Shown one piece after another: positions 32,220 to 45,035 of a stretch of DNA of 64,000 nt (position 1 is its first letter; every line of letters begins with the position of its first letter). The position numbers and the translations under genes are program-made. The notes under the pieces are model-generated. The model was not told the DNA's origin. It saw nothing but the letters and a program-made list of their open reading frames with translations, and did not search any database. The DNA comes from Acipenser ruthenus (taxonomy: Eukaryota; Chordata; Actinopteri; Acipenseriformes; Acipenseridae): positions 10,736,897-10,800,896 of the forward strand of contig NC_081209.1 in assembly GCF_902713425.1 (NCBI RefSeq), given 5' to 3'.

Positions 32220-35200
32220 TTCACGGGGCGGAGCTATGCCACCTGATAGGGTTTATTGACAGAGTTAGTAAACATATACACATGGAGAGAGGGGCTCGAT
32301 AGACACGATAAACAGGAGGGGGGCCACCGTCTTTGAGGTGACCCGACATACGAGAGGGGCACCGTCTCTGAGGTTACCCGACATACGAAGAGGTACGCGA
32401 ACCGGAAAGAAAACATGAATTAGTATTGATAACACAAAAGAGGTTCCGGCTCTTCCTGACCCAACATATACAGTAGGGGGGTTCCGTCGCTGAGGAGACC
32501 TGACAAACAGGAGGGGGGCCACCGTCTTTGAGGCGACCCGACATACCAAGAGGGGCACCATCTCTGAGGTTACCCGACATACGAAGAGGCTCGCGAACCG
32601 GAAAGAAAACATAAAGTTAGTATTTGTTAAAACATATAATGCGTGGTGTTCCGCCTCTTCAAAGCCCAACATAATAGAAGGGGGGTTCCGTCGCTGAGGA
32701 GACCCGACAAACAGGAGAGGGGCCACCGTCTTTGAGGAGACCTGACAAACACAAGGGATGCCACCGCTTGGGGACCCTCACATAGAGGCATCAGACCTGA
32801 AAGAAGAATCCCAAAAGAAACATACATGCAGATGGAAGGGTTTGGCCGGGGGTCCCCTCTGACTCATGGAGAACCCTCCTCTATGAGGTAAATGAAGCGG
32901 AGCTTAACAAAGGGTTGGAGAAAGTGGAATCACTAACCCCCCAAAAGATGGACCCCCGGCTCCCCGCTGACGCAACATGAAGAAAAAAGAGAGAACCGCC
33001 AATGCATAAGAAAGAAGAAAAAGAGAAAACATTTAGATGAAAGAAAACAAACACTTAACGTGACAAAGGGGTTAGTAGACTGTACCCTAATGACTATGTG
33101 AAGACCCTCTGCACAGTGGAAAGAAAAAAAAACCCTTTCTTTAATTTTATTTCTTAGGGGGAAATCTTTGGTGGCTCAGGCAGAAAGGTCGTCCCCACTC
33201 CGGACATACTAGCAATGGACTGATGTGCGGAGGATATTTCAGATGATGAAGAACGAACATAACTTTCAACTGCTGATGAAGTCCAGCGCCCCATATTTTT
33301 AATTAAATACTGGTTAATGTTGGCTTTTGCGGCTGAAGTGGCTGCCCCTATTCTAAATGAATGAGGAGTGTAGAATTGCGAAGGAAGACCTGCTCTGGAT
33401 ACCACGGTGGAAAGGTGTGTTGAAAACCAATGCCTTGATACAATGGACCGGCTTGAATTGATAAACAAAGGGTCAGAGGATGAAATGGCTTTGCGTTCTG
33501 CAATGTACTTCAACATGGAAGTGAAGGGACACAGAGGAGAGTTGATCTTAGAAAGCTGAATACATTGTCCTTGCCGCAGTTGATCTGTTTTTGAAATGCG
33601 AAGAAATAAGATGAAATGAGAATCTGGGATGAGCTTGAGGTCACTGCAGCGGATACCTAGGGTAGGAAAGCTGGCAATAGAAGGAACTGTATATTCAGAA
33701 CATCTCAAAAATCCAAAAAATGCAGATAGACATATGACTTCCATAGTTAAATCATCAAATGGAGAAAAACAGCCGTGGCGGAGAATTGAAATCAATTTAC
33801 TGAGAATGTCTATAGCAATAGGCAGGCGAGCAGAAGAAGGAGCCGGAGAGCACTTGGAAATTCCTCGTAAAAGGAGACGAACCGCTGGAAATGATAATAG
33901 AGTTGGGGAATTGGTGGACATCAAGCGAAATTGATGCTGAATTCCTGACAAATATAGTCTGATTGTAGCTGGTGCCAGATGTAGAGAGTCCTTTGCATGC
34001 ACTATGAACGCCATGATCCAGTCCTGGTTGAATGGAGTAGGATTAATCCTGCTTTGTAAACAAAAAGTTACATAACATGCCCAACCTGTAGAGTACGAGG
34101 ATCTGGTAGATGGGGCAAGTGCTGATGCCATGTAATCTTGAGCTGAATTAAGAAGTTTATTAATAGTTGGATTTAGTTGAAAATCAGCTGATTGAACTGT
34201 GGCGTTGCTGCTGGATATTGCAGAGCTGAGGGCAGCAAACTGTGGAATTTGGAAATCTGTAAACGGGAAAGAGCATCAGCTGCATTATTAAAATTGCCCG
34301 GTAGGTGGCGAGCTTGTATTAGGAAGTTATTAGAGACTGAAATCCATACTAGCCGCCGCAGCAACTGCATTATAAGAGCGGAGGAGGTACGTCCTTTATT
34401 TATAATATGCACTGTAGTTGAATTATCACAGTAAAATAGTATTGATTTCTTAGACCAGAGATGACCCCATAGCTGGGCAGCTGCTACTATTGGGTATATC
34501 TCTAGCAGAGCTGTGGATTTAGATGAGGAGATATGTTCTCGATTTCCTCAGGCCATGTACTGCAAAACCATTGATTATTAAATAGACCTCCGAATCCCAG
34601 AGATGAGGCATCAGTAAATAAAGCCATATCGTGAGGAGCTGAAATGAAATCATCATAAAACATAGAGAGACCGTTCCAGTGCTGAATAAGCGCAGACCAC
34701 ATTTTAATATCTTTCCTAGCTTCTGAAGAGATATTTAAATAGGAGTCCAGATTTTTTGCTGTTGATGCCAGCGCTAGCAGCCGAGATATAAACGTCCTCC
34801 CTTGTGGAATGATACGTATTGCAAAATTAAAGTAACCCAGCAATGAAAGCAGTGCCCGTTTTTTAATTGTTTTACTGATCTGAAAATCCTGAATGAGCAA
34901 ACGAATATGGTTAAGTTTAGACTCAGGCAGGCGGGCTTCAAACTTTTCTGTATCTAGAATGATTCCAAGGAATTCCAAAGAATGAAGGGGACCGATTGAT
35001 TTTACTTCTGAAAGCGGAACGGCAACTTCAGAAAATAAGCTTTTAAGATTGGAAATCGCTTCTGCTGGTGCATCTGAAGGAGGAGAAATTACTAAAAAAT
35101 CGTCCAGCAAGTGGAGCAAGAACGGGACATGATAAACATTAAGAAGGATCCAGCATAATGCTTCCGACAGGGTATCAAATATCTTCGGGCTGCTGCGGCA

Positions 35201-37518
35201 GCCGAAAGTCAATTGAGTGGCAAAATAAAACTTCCCTTCCCAGCATATACCAAACAGGTGACGGAGAGAAGGATGGATTGGCATTACTTTAAATGCGTCT
35301 GATATATCTGCTTTTGCTAACCAGGAACCACGACCTGCTAATTTAATTGAATGTATTGCGTCTGCAATAGTGATGTAATGCAGGGAAAATTGATCTTGGG
35401 GAATTAATGAGTTAATGCTGCTGGTGCTTGACCCCCGTGGTGCTGATAAATCAATGATGAGACGCTTTTTTCCTGACATTTTCCTCGTGGCAATGCCGAT
35501 AGGATTAATTCTATATATTGGAAAAGGAGGAAAAAATGGACCGACTATAAATCCTTTTTAAATTTCTTTTTCGATGAGAGACTGCACTGATTGTGGATCT
35601 TGAGTCGCTGAATAAAGATTTTTGCTTTGGAACGAGGAAGAAGGAATTTGAGTAAGACCGGTTGAAAAACCATTTTTTAATCCGTCGATCAGGTAATTAA
35701 TTAAGTTACTGTCGGGATGATTCTGTAATTTACTTGATAACGCCAGGATGCTTATAGGAGTAAAGACGGTGAGCATCGGGGAAAGTCACTTGCGTTTTAA
35801 AGGGCAGATTGTATTAGCGTGAGCGTCACCGCAATTGCTGCACATGTGGATAAAATTGCATTGCCTATTCGAACAGAAGTGAAATTGCATTGAAATTGTT
35901 GCAGATTTGTCTTCCTCCTGAAAATATGATACTGCGCCCGTATTTGTCTTTCCTTGTAGATTGATCGAGGGTAGCTGAAGAATGTATAGGATTAGGTACT
36001 GAAGATCTGTATGAATTAGCGGCGAAACCGGGTGCTTTAGAAGTTGATGCAATTGCAGCTTTAGGGCAGAGGGCTGTTGAATGAGCTGTTGAAGCGCAGA
36101 CCCCACATGCATTAGCCCTTAAACCACCAAAAATTCTATTAAATAGATCTGGATCAGGTTTTGCCCAACTGATGATGTGATTATCTGCTGCCAATATCGC
36201 TGCTGCTTTTGCAGAGAATGCTTTATGATACTCATAAAACATAGTCCCTCCGTATCTGACAGACAGCTCCACGATGTAATATTCGTAAGATTCCAATTCA
36301 GCTCTGCGGTTAGGATATACCGAGCATAACACATCTCTGAATATGGAGAAAGCAAGGACAAACTCCCCTAATGTAAGATTTTTAAGCAGTCTGGGATCTC
36401 TGGATTTTAGAGTTACCGCCAATTCTCCACAATCGACTACTCTATGGTCCAAGAATTCCGAAGTCGTCATTAATAGTGAAACAAGATTAATGTCCTTACC
36501 TTCGAGAATGACACGTCTGATTTGTGGAGAAATAGTGTGACGTCTCGCTGCAGTTGGAGAGGAGGATCCGTATGTAGATGCAGTAGCGAGGTTGTATATT
36601 GGAGGATCTGCTTCGCTGGCTGAAATTAGGGCTGGACCGGAAAAAGCTGTAGGCGGCGCTGCAGCATTTGATGCTGAAATTAATGACTGCGCTGTAGATT
36701 GTTTTCCCTGTTCCATAACAGACACCCTTTTTTCTAGATCCGACAGTTGAGAACTGACCGAAGATAGAGTATCGGGAAAAGGCTGCATAAATGATTTTAT
36801 CTCGTTGAATATTTGCGAATGTTGGATTTCAATGGCTGGCTGCTGGTTAGCGGTGCTAGTTGTGGGGGTGGTTAGATCCAGAATAGACTGCCTGCTGTCT
36901 GTTTTAGGACGCTGAATGGCTGGGTGCGGCTGATTATGTTTTTTCGGAGGAAAGACTGGTTCTGCTGAGACTGAATTGCAATAGAGAATGAAAAGAGACT
37001 CTGTATCACTCCCTGCCGGAATCGCATTACCATTTTTAAGGAGGGTTTTTATCAATTTATTCATGGGCCAGTCCTTCCAAAACAATCGATCCGGAGGGGC
37101 GTCCTGAGGCCGAAGACGCTTGGATCGCCGCAGATTCGATGTTTGGGTGGCAGGAACGGTAGGCAACATTTGTACTGGAACCTGGTCGAGAGCCTGATCA
37201 GGAGCCTGATCAGATGTAACCGAAATAGAAGGGGAGAAAAAACGGAGACTGGATGTACCCTGGATTGAAGCTGAAGGAGAATGATCTGTTAATGACAGAA
37301 AATCCTGGGAATCCTCTGAATCCGATGAACTGCTGTAAGTACTCCATTATTAAGGTACGCAGATGTAGATGGGTCTTGAAATCGCTTAGGTTTACGCCAA
37401 AAACGAAAAAACACAAGACAGCGAGGTAGAGGTGACTAATGTTTAAATAAGGTAGGTTTAATTGATGACAGCAGATGATAGGTTGTTGGTGCCTAGCTCC
37501 GCCCCCTGAACCCCACCT
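32220..37518 (-). mobile_element. DIRS-type tyrosine-recombinase retroelement fossil
   Basis: The parts on the minus strand, 5' to 3', are a gag-like region (about 37.2-35.8 kb), reverse transcriptase with RNase H (about 35.5-34.2 kb), and a tyrosine recombinase (about 34.1-33.15 kb) with the HSFRIGAAT and GRWTSSAVESYV signature. The ends carry imperfect inverted repeats sharing GGGGCGGAGCTA, as in DIRS1 rather than Ngaro elements. The 12-mer ATAGGTTAACAT is directly repeated at both borders (32208-32219 and 37519-37530). The coding part is largely preserved with a handful of breaks, so it is broken but fairly young. It lies in the spacer between copies E and F, and about 640 bp of spacer present near 44.8-45.5 kb are missing at its insertion point. 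Confidence 0.85.
32315..32757. repeat. About 200-bp tandem repeat in the DIRS 3' region
   Basis: Two full units (32315-32510 and 32511-32714) and a partial third from 32715. Each contains several 35-40-bp subrepeats of the type CCGTCTCTGAGGTTACCCGA and a GAACCGGAAAGAAAACAT block. The array lies beyond the recombinase part and inside the fossil element. Confidence 0.85.
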
Positions 37519-37530
37519 ATAGGTTAACAT

Positions 37531-38242
37531 GTGTTAGCTGCCCAATGCAGCAACACAATGGATTTGCTGTACAACAAAACTGTCTCCAGGGGGAGCCAGC
37601 TTAATCCATCATTTCTACTGAAGACACCTTTCTGCCTCCAGCCCCAATTTTATTATACAGGGATCCATCCAAGAAGGAGCATCCTGCACCATGTAGGGAT
37701 CTCCCAAAATTCTGGGATTCAATGAATTAGAGATACTGAAACTCGGACATCAAACCTGTTCATTTTCACATATAAATCCAGGATTTCTCAAATTCTATTG
37801 ACTTCCCACGTAGGTGGAAAACAAACAAAAACCTGGGGGAATTAATGCAATAAACATGGAACGTGGAGCTTGATCACTGAGGAGTGTTTGTCAGGCTCAA
37901 CAGCACAGCTCCAGGTTCAATTGAATTGCACCATCAGACTCAAAGATATGTTCCCCACCACCTTTGCTTGGCAACATGTCCGTAGTCTTGAAGCTCACCC
38001 AACAGGAGTTTGTGCTTTGAACAACGATTGAGGTTTTCACACTGAACACATGGTCCTAGAACATGTGTTGTTTCACCAATTTCTTTTCTTCCACTTTGAC
38101 GTTTGTTTTGGTCCCCAAAGACTCTATTTATGAACAATTTTACAGCAATATTGGATAGTTTAAATTTGCTTGTCAATTTTACAGTCCTAGTTAAATCCCC
38201 TGCAGCTAATTGACAGTGCAGCCCAGAAGCCTATTTAAAATA

Positions 38243-38274
<32 letters not shown>

Positions 38275-38842
38275 CACAACACACACATGCATCCATTCAG
38301 TTACAAGATAAGTGAGCAAGAGGTATAGAGATGACCAGAAGGATACATTACATACAAGGGGTTGAAATGGAAGGAATTTATAATGGTCTTTCAAACTAGC
38401 AAGAAATGGAGTTGGAAATGGCACCAGTTAACAGGTCCAGCAACATTTCTCCCTGCACAGAACTACAAAACCAAATTGAAAGCTCTCCCAGCTAATGTTG
38501 AGGTATACAAGTACCCAGGTAAAGTATCAGACACCATTAAATAGTGTCCCCCCCCCCCTCCCCAAAAATAAATAAGCCACTATTTCTCCAGTGCCCCTGG
38601 AGGCTATCTGCCCAGTACAGATTAATGCCCAATCAAACTTAGCTTTACTGGTTTTGTAGAAGTAACTTTCACTTGATGCTAAATGTAAATTTACTAAACT
38701 AAAAATAACAGAAACCCTGTTATGCAAGGGGAGCAATTATCTGGCAGAAAGATGTTGGATGCCCTAAAAACAAACTCAGGATAAAAAAAAAATGTTACTC
38801 AGTGGCAGAAATCTCACAGGACAGGAGGGTCTATGTATCCAT
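37531..38842 (-). repeat. ZP3 3'-flank duplicon downstream of copy F
   Basis: It aligns with the flanks after C, E and G. CACATATAAATCCAGG near 37768 is the clean empty site of the Tc1 transposon found at 45717-47330, with a single TA. A long A tract lies at 38249-38274. No gene is seen. Confidence 0.8.
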
Positions 38843-40016
38843 TTTATTTCGCAACATACAAGAAATCAGAAATGCCTTGCTGGCGAGCTGCTGGAAACCG
38901 TGCCAACTGCTGTGTGCATTTCATCAACGGGGACAGGAACGAGGAGCTCCCTGCTGGACTTGGAGAAGAGTCTGGGATGATGCCACATGCACATGTAGTA
39001 GCCCAGAGACAGGGCTCCCAGGACAGCCATCAGGAGCAGGGGAGCAGCCAGGACAGGCAGCCAGGCCAGAGCCTGCTGGGGCTCTGGGGAGGAGAGCGTT
39101 GGGAACAGGAAGGGCTCCCAGTGCAGCTACTCTACAGTGCCCAGGAGCAGTTTCAATGAGGGTCTGTTACTTTAGGACCTGCAGGGAGGCACACTAGAGT
39201 GAAGTTACGGTTATATGCCATGGACTGGAATGGGTTTTGGTAGAAATTGTACAATGCAGATTCAGGCAACATGACTGCAAGGGAACCTGTAGTGTAAAGA
39301 TGAAAGTTAATGCCATGCAAACCAAGTGCACACAATTGGAGACTGCAGCTGAGCTCACCCTCCAGTGACAGAGCAGGGCTCCTCTGGTAGAATTCCTGGC
39401 TTCCAGCAGACAGCTCTTCAGGAAGGATCCTCAGGGGTCCCAGCACTGCAGGTGTGTCTCAGTCCCTCTTCAGCTGCTCGAGAAAAGGAGCCTGGTTAGA
39501 AAACAGGACCTGTTGCTTTACAGCATGCAGGACCAGTCACTACACCAGGGGGCAGGCCAAGAGGGTGCGGGATGAAAACTACCCAAGAGAAGCAAAACTG
39601 ATGGCAACAGGCCATTGAGCAGAGTACCAGCAAGACAGCAAGCAGCCTCTGGTTGGGAGGGGGAATGGTTCTTTAGCAATACAGGCTCTGGTAGACCTAT
39701 TTGAGCATGCTTTGTTGGCTGCCATCCAGTTTAAAAGTCACTCACCATAGAAGTTAAAATCGTACCAAAAAAAAAAAAATATATATATCTATAAAACCCC
39801 ACCTGTGTAAACTATATAGAAAGTAGAATTCGTACCCGTGTCCCTCCTCTTCCTCAGATTGCAGTTGGAGGTACAGCAGCTGCACACAGAGCTCCGACCA
39901 GGGTTATCCAGGAGCTCCCAGCTGGAACACAAGAGCAGGACACTGAACCCAAAGACACAGCAACAGACTTCTACACAGAGCAGTATAATGAAGTTTCCTC
40001 CTGTAATCCTGGTGCT

Positions 40017-40043
40017 GGGGGGGGGGGGGGGGGGGGGGGGGGG
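40017..40043. repeat. 27-base G homopolymer in intron 7 of copy F
   Basis: An uninterrupted run of 27 G on the plus strand (C on the gene strand), not present in other copies of this intron. It could form a G-quadruplex, but homopolymers this long are also prone to sequencing length error. Confidence 0.85.
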
Positions 40044-40783
40044 TCCCTTGTGTCTGCTGGGTCTCACTTAAATCAAACCATTATTTGAACCAATGTGCTT
40101 AAACCTTTAATTGTCTTCATCTTTTAAAAAAAGCACCAATTAAAGTTACTTCAAAATTGTAGTTGGCTTAAAGGCTTAATTAAGCAATTGAGAACCAAAC
40201 CACACACAAGGGTCCCCCAGGACCAGGAAACCCCACCTTAGGGACATGTGCACACACCTCATTTCCTCCAGTTACCAACAATTGCAAGAACACATTTCAA
40301 TAATTCACCACACAACTGTAAGGGAGGCACAGAACTGATTGTGTCCCTGTGGTGTTTGTTAACTGGACCTCACAGCCCCTGCACCCCTTGTACAGAGAGC
40401 AGCCTCAGCAGGGTCCAGTCCTTACCTCCTGGTTCTCTGGTTGAAGGAACAGGCTTTCTTGGTGGGGTCATTGAGCTGGGCAGGGTCCCAGGCCAGCAAG
40501 CGGCAATGGATATAGACCTAGAAAATAATTTGATAAAAAAAAGGAACACTAATAAAAACCAATAACATTTGCTCTAGAAACCAAATTGTTTACAAAAAGG
40601 TTATGCACATTACAAGCACCACATCAGATACTGAAAGAATTCATTAAACAAGTAGAGAATCTTGGTAACTAGCTGCCCTGAGACTTCCAATACAACAGAT
40701 TAACCCATCAGATACTCACATCTGTATTCAGTTGTGTAAACCTGAAGGCCTGGACAACCAGACGGATCTCAGAGGTCTGGACT

Positions 40784-40812
40784 CAGGCTGGTAACTCCAG
40801 GTTTCTGCCCAG
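40784..40812. other. 29-bp in-place microinversion within exon 6 of copy F
   Basis: Flanked by GGACT on the left and TCCG on the right, the 29-bp segment is the exact reverse complement of what copies C and I have here, and differs by one base from E. Short GGAC/GTCC inverted repeats border the segment in the normal orientation, as expected for a fork template switch across a small hairpin. Confidence 0.92.
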
Positions 40813-43496
40813 TCCGTCTACAAAGCATCTGCAAGGAGAAAGAGCACTGGAGCAAGGGGAGGCACTGGCCAGGACTCAGGGACTGCAGACAACCACCAGA
40901 AGAAAGGAGCGAGCAAGACTTCCTGTGTTCCAGGGAGACTTGCTGTACAAAATTACATTCCAACCCTTTGTGTGTACTAGTGGAAAGTTTGAACTTAACT
41001 TGGGGCTGGTTTCCACAAATCATGGACATCTTACCTAAATTAAAGCCCAGCTACAATCTATGCCTTCCCAGTTTAGTTCAGCTGAGCTTTTGCCATGTTC
41101 ACAAAGCTGACCATGCAACACCCCTTCCTAAATCCAAGCAGGACTGTGCTCCCAAGTGCTAAACATTCAGATTTAAATTGTGCCTTTACTACACAGCTTG
41201 CAGTGAATATCTACCCGTGGTTGGTGACGAGCGGGTAGGTCTGGCTTGAAGGGCTCAGCTCTGGAGTGCTGGCAGCAACACACTCTTCCATGTAGACCAT
41301 CAGCGGCATGTGGAATTGCTGCTTCACTGCAGCCGCGATGTTGATGAGGGACCCCAGGAAGAACAGACTGGAGGTGCGTGGGGCTGAGAAGTCATCTGTG
41401 ACATCAAGGAGAGGAGCATGAGAACAGAAACCCACCCAACTCATCTCACTAGCCAGCACAGAGCAGCACCAGAGAAAGAGATCAAAATATTGTTCTACTT
41501 GACTAGAGGAAGTGACCCAGTGAGCACCACAGGCTGCTCCCCCTGCCAGGTTAGGGTTGCACTGGACACCTTTCTAGGCCAATAGACCAAGTGTACATTG
41601 CAGGACAGCAAACTCACCATTCATAATCCCCATGGTAAACTCCAGCGTCCCAAACCCAGAGGCATCCCCAAGTGCAGGGTTATACACTGGAGGAGTCCAT
41701 CCAGCAGGTCTGGAGAACACAGGTAGAAAGCTTTAGTTAGAACAGCAACACACCAAAACAATTTGCATTCAGCAGAAGACACTGAATTGTAAACAATTTA
41801 TTGGCAATATTTAATACAAACTTACTCTTGCTGCCTTCACAGCAAAGAAGCTGGTCCAGAATTCCTAATGCAGTAAATCATTTGATTTCACAGAAATAAC
41901 TTTCAGTGCCATAAAATGGGCCTTTAACTGCTCCCCATTAAAAGGCAATAACTCCAATTATATAATACAGTAAATGGATTGTGAAATTTAGCTCTAAAAA
42001 ATAATCCACAAATTAGATACTGTTAAGTCATGTCAGACATGATGCAAGACTCAATACTTGAATGCATTAACAGCCCAGAGGCTTAACACATCTTCACAGG
42101 AGTTACACCATGTTTAAGCCAAGTCCAGCACTCACTTGGTATAGGTGCACACAATAGCCTGACTGAATGGAGTCTGGTAGAAGCCTCTCTGGGTGGGCTT
42201 GTAGGTCAGCACATTCATGTAACTAGTAACATTGGCAGTAACCTGGGCAAGACATGGATAAAAAGATTTAACACTTCATCTGCAGTTCAAGGGTAAGACA
42301 CACCTCCAGGTTAGCCTTTACAAGACTGGGGTTAAGGCACACACTGCATGTCAACAGCCTGAAGCCAAAACAATGCATTTAGTTTGTTTAAAGAAGAGTA
42401 TAAGACACACAAGAATTTACCCTTATTTACTTCTTAGCAGACATCCTTATCCAGGGATACTTACAATCAAACAAATACATTAAGACTCACAGTACAAGTA
42501 GCCTAATACAATTAAGAGCAAAATACATACAATGACTTTGGTTCTAGCAAGTAGGACAATATACAGCTGCCAATACGTTTGTATTGCTTAGTTATGCAAC
42601 ACATACTAGCGTCTATGACAACTGAAATATACGTTTTTAAACATGCCTTTACAACCACAGCCAATATTGCATTAGCAGTGCTAGAAAAAGCTTCCGAGTA
42701 CAAGGTGTATATTTATACAAGCGTGTACAGCGTAATACGGTGCAGTGGAATTAGAGCTCGAACGCTTCTTACGTGAACCCAACATACAAGCCCTTAAAAG
42801 CCACTTACCATGCGCATAAAGCGGCAGTCCAGCAGCCCGTACTGGAACACCACCATGTTATTACCGGCGCTGCTGCTGGATGGAGGACAGGGTCCCAGCA
42901 GGAGGCCACTCGGGTCCAGAGGCAACGCCGATCGAGAGTAATCCAACAACACCCTCACAGCCACCGAGTCCACGCCGCAGGCTGTACTCACAGCTACAGG
43001 AGAAACGGGTTTGGAATAAAGCGGAACATGCAACTATTTTGTTAAAGGGTTCATGTAATAAAAGGTTTAATTGTGTACCTGAATACTCTTTAAAATAACC
43101 AAATACGCACTACTAAGTGTTCCACAAAAGGACATAATGTCTGGATAGCAGTAAAACGAGTAGGTTAACACACCAACATTATGTACCGGTACAGTCAGTG
43201 CTACCAAAACATAAGGCACAAAACACACTAACCCCGCCAGTAGCCCACATTACCTTCCTGTGGTGCAGCAAAAGGTACACAGCAAAGCGCAAACACGACA
43301 TATTTCCACAACACCACTGCCATCATCTTTCAAACCAACAGTTACCTACCAAACAATACCGTCCAGGTGCTTTTCTAGTGACATTAATTAGAGTGATTTG
43401 GCAATTAACACTGAGTGGACCACTGACACAGGTGTGAGGAGTTGTGCCATTGCGTGGGTGCCTGCCTATACCACGCACACTCCAGTCACTCCACAC

Positions 43497-43525
43497 TTAT
43501 TTGTGTCAGTCGCTGACACAAATAA
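43497..43525. other. Perfect 13-bp-arm hairpin at a deletion junction
   Basis: TTATTTGTGTCAG, a TCG loop, then CTGACACAAATAA. In the related flank of copy E only the right arm exists (31191 onward), preceded by about 330 bp that copy F lacks. The left arm therefore appears to be a newly made inverted copy of the right arm placed exactly at the deletion breakpoint. Confidence 0.85.
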
Positions 43526-44954
43526 CATTTCGTGATTTGAGCATTTATTATCAAAGAACGAAATGCAAGGTTATTTCGGTCTTTGAGCAAATTATTTTGG
43601 TCAAAGTGCAAAATGGAAAATATCAAACAAGCAAAGATAGAAACATAAAAGAAGAGACAGCTTCTTCGGTCTTTGAGTAAAGAGATATAATCAAATTGGT
43701 GAATGTGCTTTGAGAAAATGCACAGTTCATGAACGGATTTTGAGGATTCAAGGCTCCATTTCTTTCAAGTGCAACAACTTCTGTCAAACAAAGAAGTGCT
43801 TCTGTGATCGAGGGCGTGCAACGCACTTCTAAATGCCACAGCATCACGTCTTGCAAAAACAAATACCAATACAGTGATGTGTAGGCCTATGTTTCTATAT
43901 CTAAACTGGGATTTTTTAAAATGAGCTCTCATTATGGTTTCTTATATGTATCTAATTTGATTGAAGTACTTTAATTTATTATTATTATTTATTTATTTAG
44001 CAGACGCCTTTATCCAAGGCGACTTACAGAGACACGGGTGTGTGAACTATGCATCAGCTGCAGTCACTTACAACTACGTCTCACCCGAAAGACGGAGCAC
44101 AAGAAGATTATGACTTGCTCAGGGTCACACAATGCGTCAGTGGCTGAAGTGCGATTTGAACCGGGGACTTCCTGGTTACAAGCCTATTGCTTTAACCACT
44201 GGACCACACAGCCTCCTAATTTGACCTGACTGTTGTTATCTAAACAATTAAAACGGTGTTTTAAAATGAGGCTCAGAAGCTCAGTGCTCTCAATATGGTT
44301 TATTTTGAAAATGTTCATTTAACAAAGTTGTCATCATCTAAAATAAAAACATTTAAGAAGGGTTTCTTGTTGTCAAGCAGTCTCCGTCTTTATTCCACAA
44401 GCCACTGTCTGGTGCTGATGGGGTCTGCATACCCCGTTTTCTAAAAAGTGGTAGTTCACCGCTTTCTATAATTTATGAGAACATTAAACGTTCAATTAGC
44501 ATATTTTTTCTTTCTTTCTTTCTCTTATAAAACAGTGATTAGACGAACATGTTTAGACATTTGATTTTGCAGTTTAAATACTTTGTATACAATAGTCTTA
44601 TAATATGAATAATGTTGCTGTTTTTAGTTGTTTCCTCAAAAACGGTAATTTCTAAATAACAATGCGAGAACATTACAAACGCTATTTCAAATTCGCTTGA
44701 AGTTGAGTGTTTGAGGTCACTATCCTGCTAAATTGGTTGTGCTAACTTCCTGCATAAATAATAAATACTTAAATAATAAATCTATGACGTGTCTCTCATA
44801 AATGAAATTTACGGATTTCCTGTTCATTCAATATTCGCAATTTGAGCAACATAATTTACTCAAAGACCAAATTAACCTTTCATTTCGTTCTTTGATAATT
44901 TGTAAATGCTCAAATCCCGTTTTTTTTTTCCTCTCGGCGATTGACCGAATCCTC
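43513..44954. mobile_element. Long-TIR element upstream of copy F, with SINE
   Basis: This is the inverted-duplication partner of 18051-19514. The right terminal repeat ends GACCGAATCCTC at 44954; the outermost bases of the left repeat were lost at the 43.5-kb breakpoint. It contains the SINE at 43978-44216. Confidence 0.65.
43978..44216 (-). mobile_element. tRNA-Thr-like-headed SINE (same insertion as 18788-19028)
   Basis: The tail (GCAGACGCCTTTATCCAAGG) is on the left and the tRNA-like head on the right. TAATTT target duplications lie at 43972-43977 and 44217-44222. They are the complement of those at 18.8-19.0 kb, showing a single insertion before the inverted duplication. Confidence 0.88.
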
Positions 44955-45035
44955 ACCGAGTGTAATATGTACACCAGTGGTATATATTTTGTGTAACTAT
45001 CGGTCTTGTCTAATAACGTGCATATTATATAAAAA

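Larger units (their letters stand above)
38866..43326 (-). pseudogene. ZP3-like pseudogene, copy F (exon 6 microinversion and exon 9 frameshift)
   Basis: All ten exons are present: 43254-43326, 42809-42993, 42136-42242, 41618-41709, 41215-41395, 40720-40828, 40426-40517, 39836-39921, 39359-39473, 38866-39083. Two lesions stand out. In exon 6, 29 bp at 40784-40812 are inverted in place; the exon keeps its 109-bp length but gains an in-frame TGA shortly after the HGCFVDG segment. Exon 9 is 115 bp instead of 114: an extra G after CACTGCAG shifts the frame just before the external hydrophobic patch, so the patch, transmembrane helix and tail would be lost even without the inversion. The signal peptide, the ZP-N half and all splice sites are intact, so a transcript and a truncated secreted ZP-N product are conceivable. 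Everything else closely matches copy E. Confidence 0.92.

Noticed and set aside
32315-32757. A CRISPR-like array (short repeats with spacers)
   Set aside because: Repeats are degenerate, in eukaryotic DNA, and part of a 200-bp tandem unit within a DIRS element.
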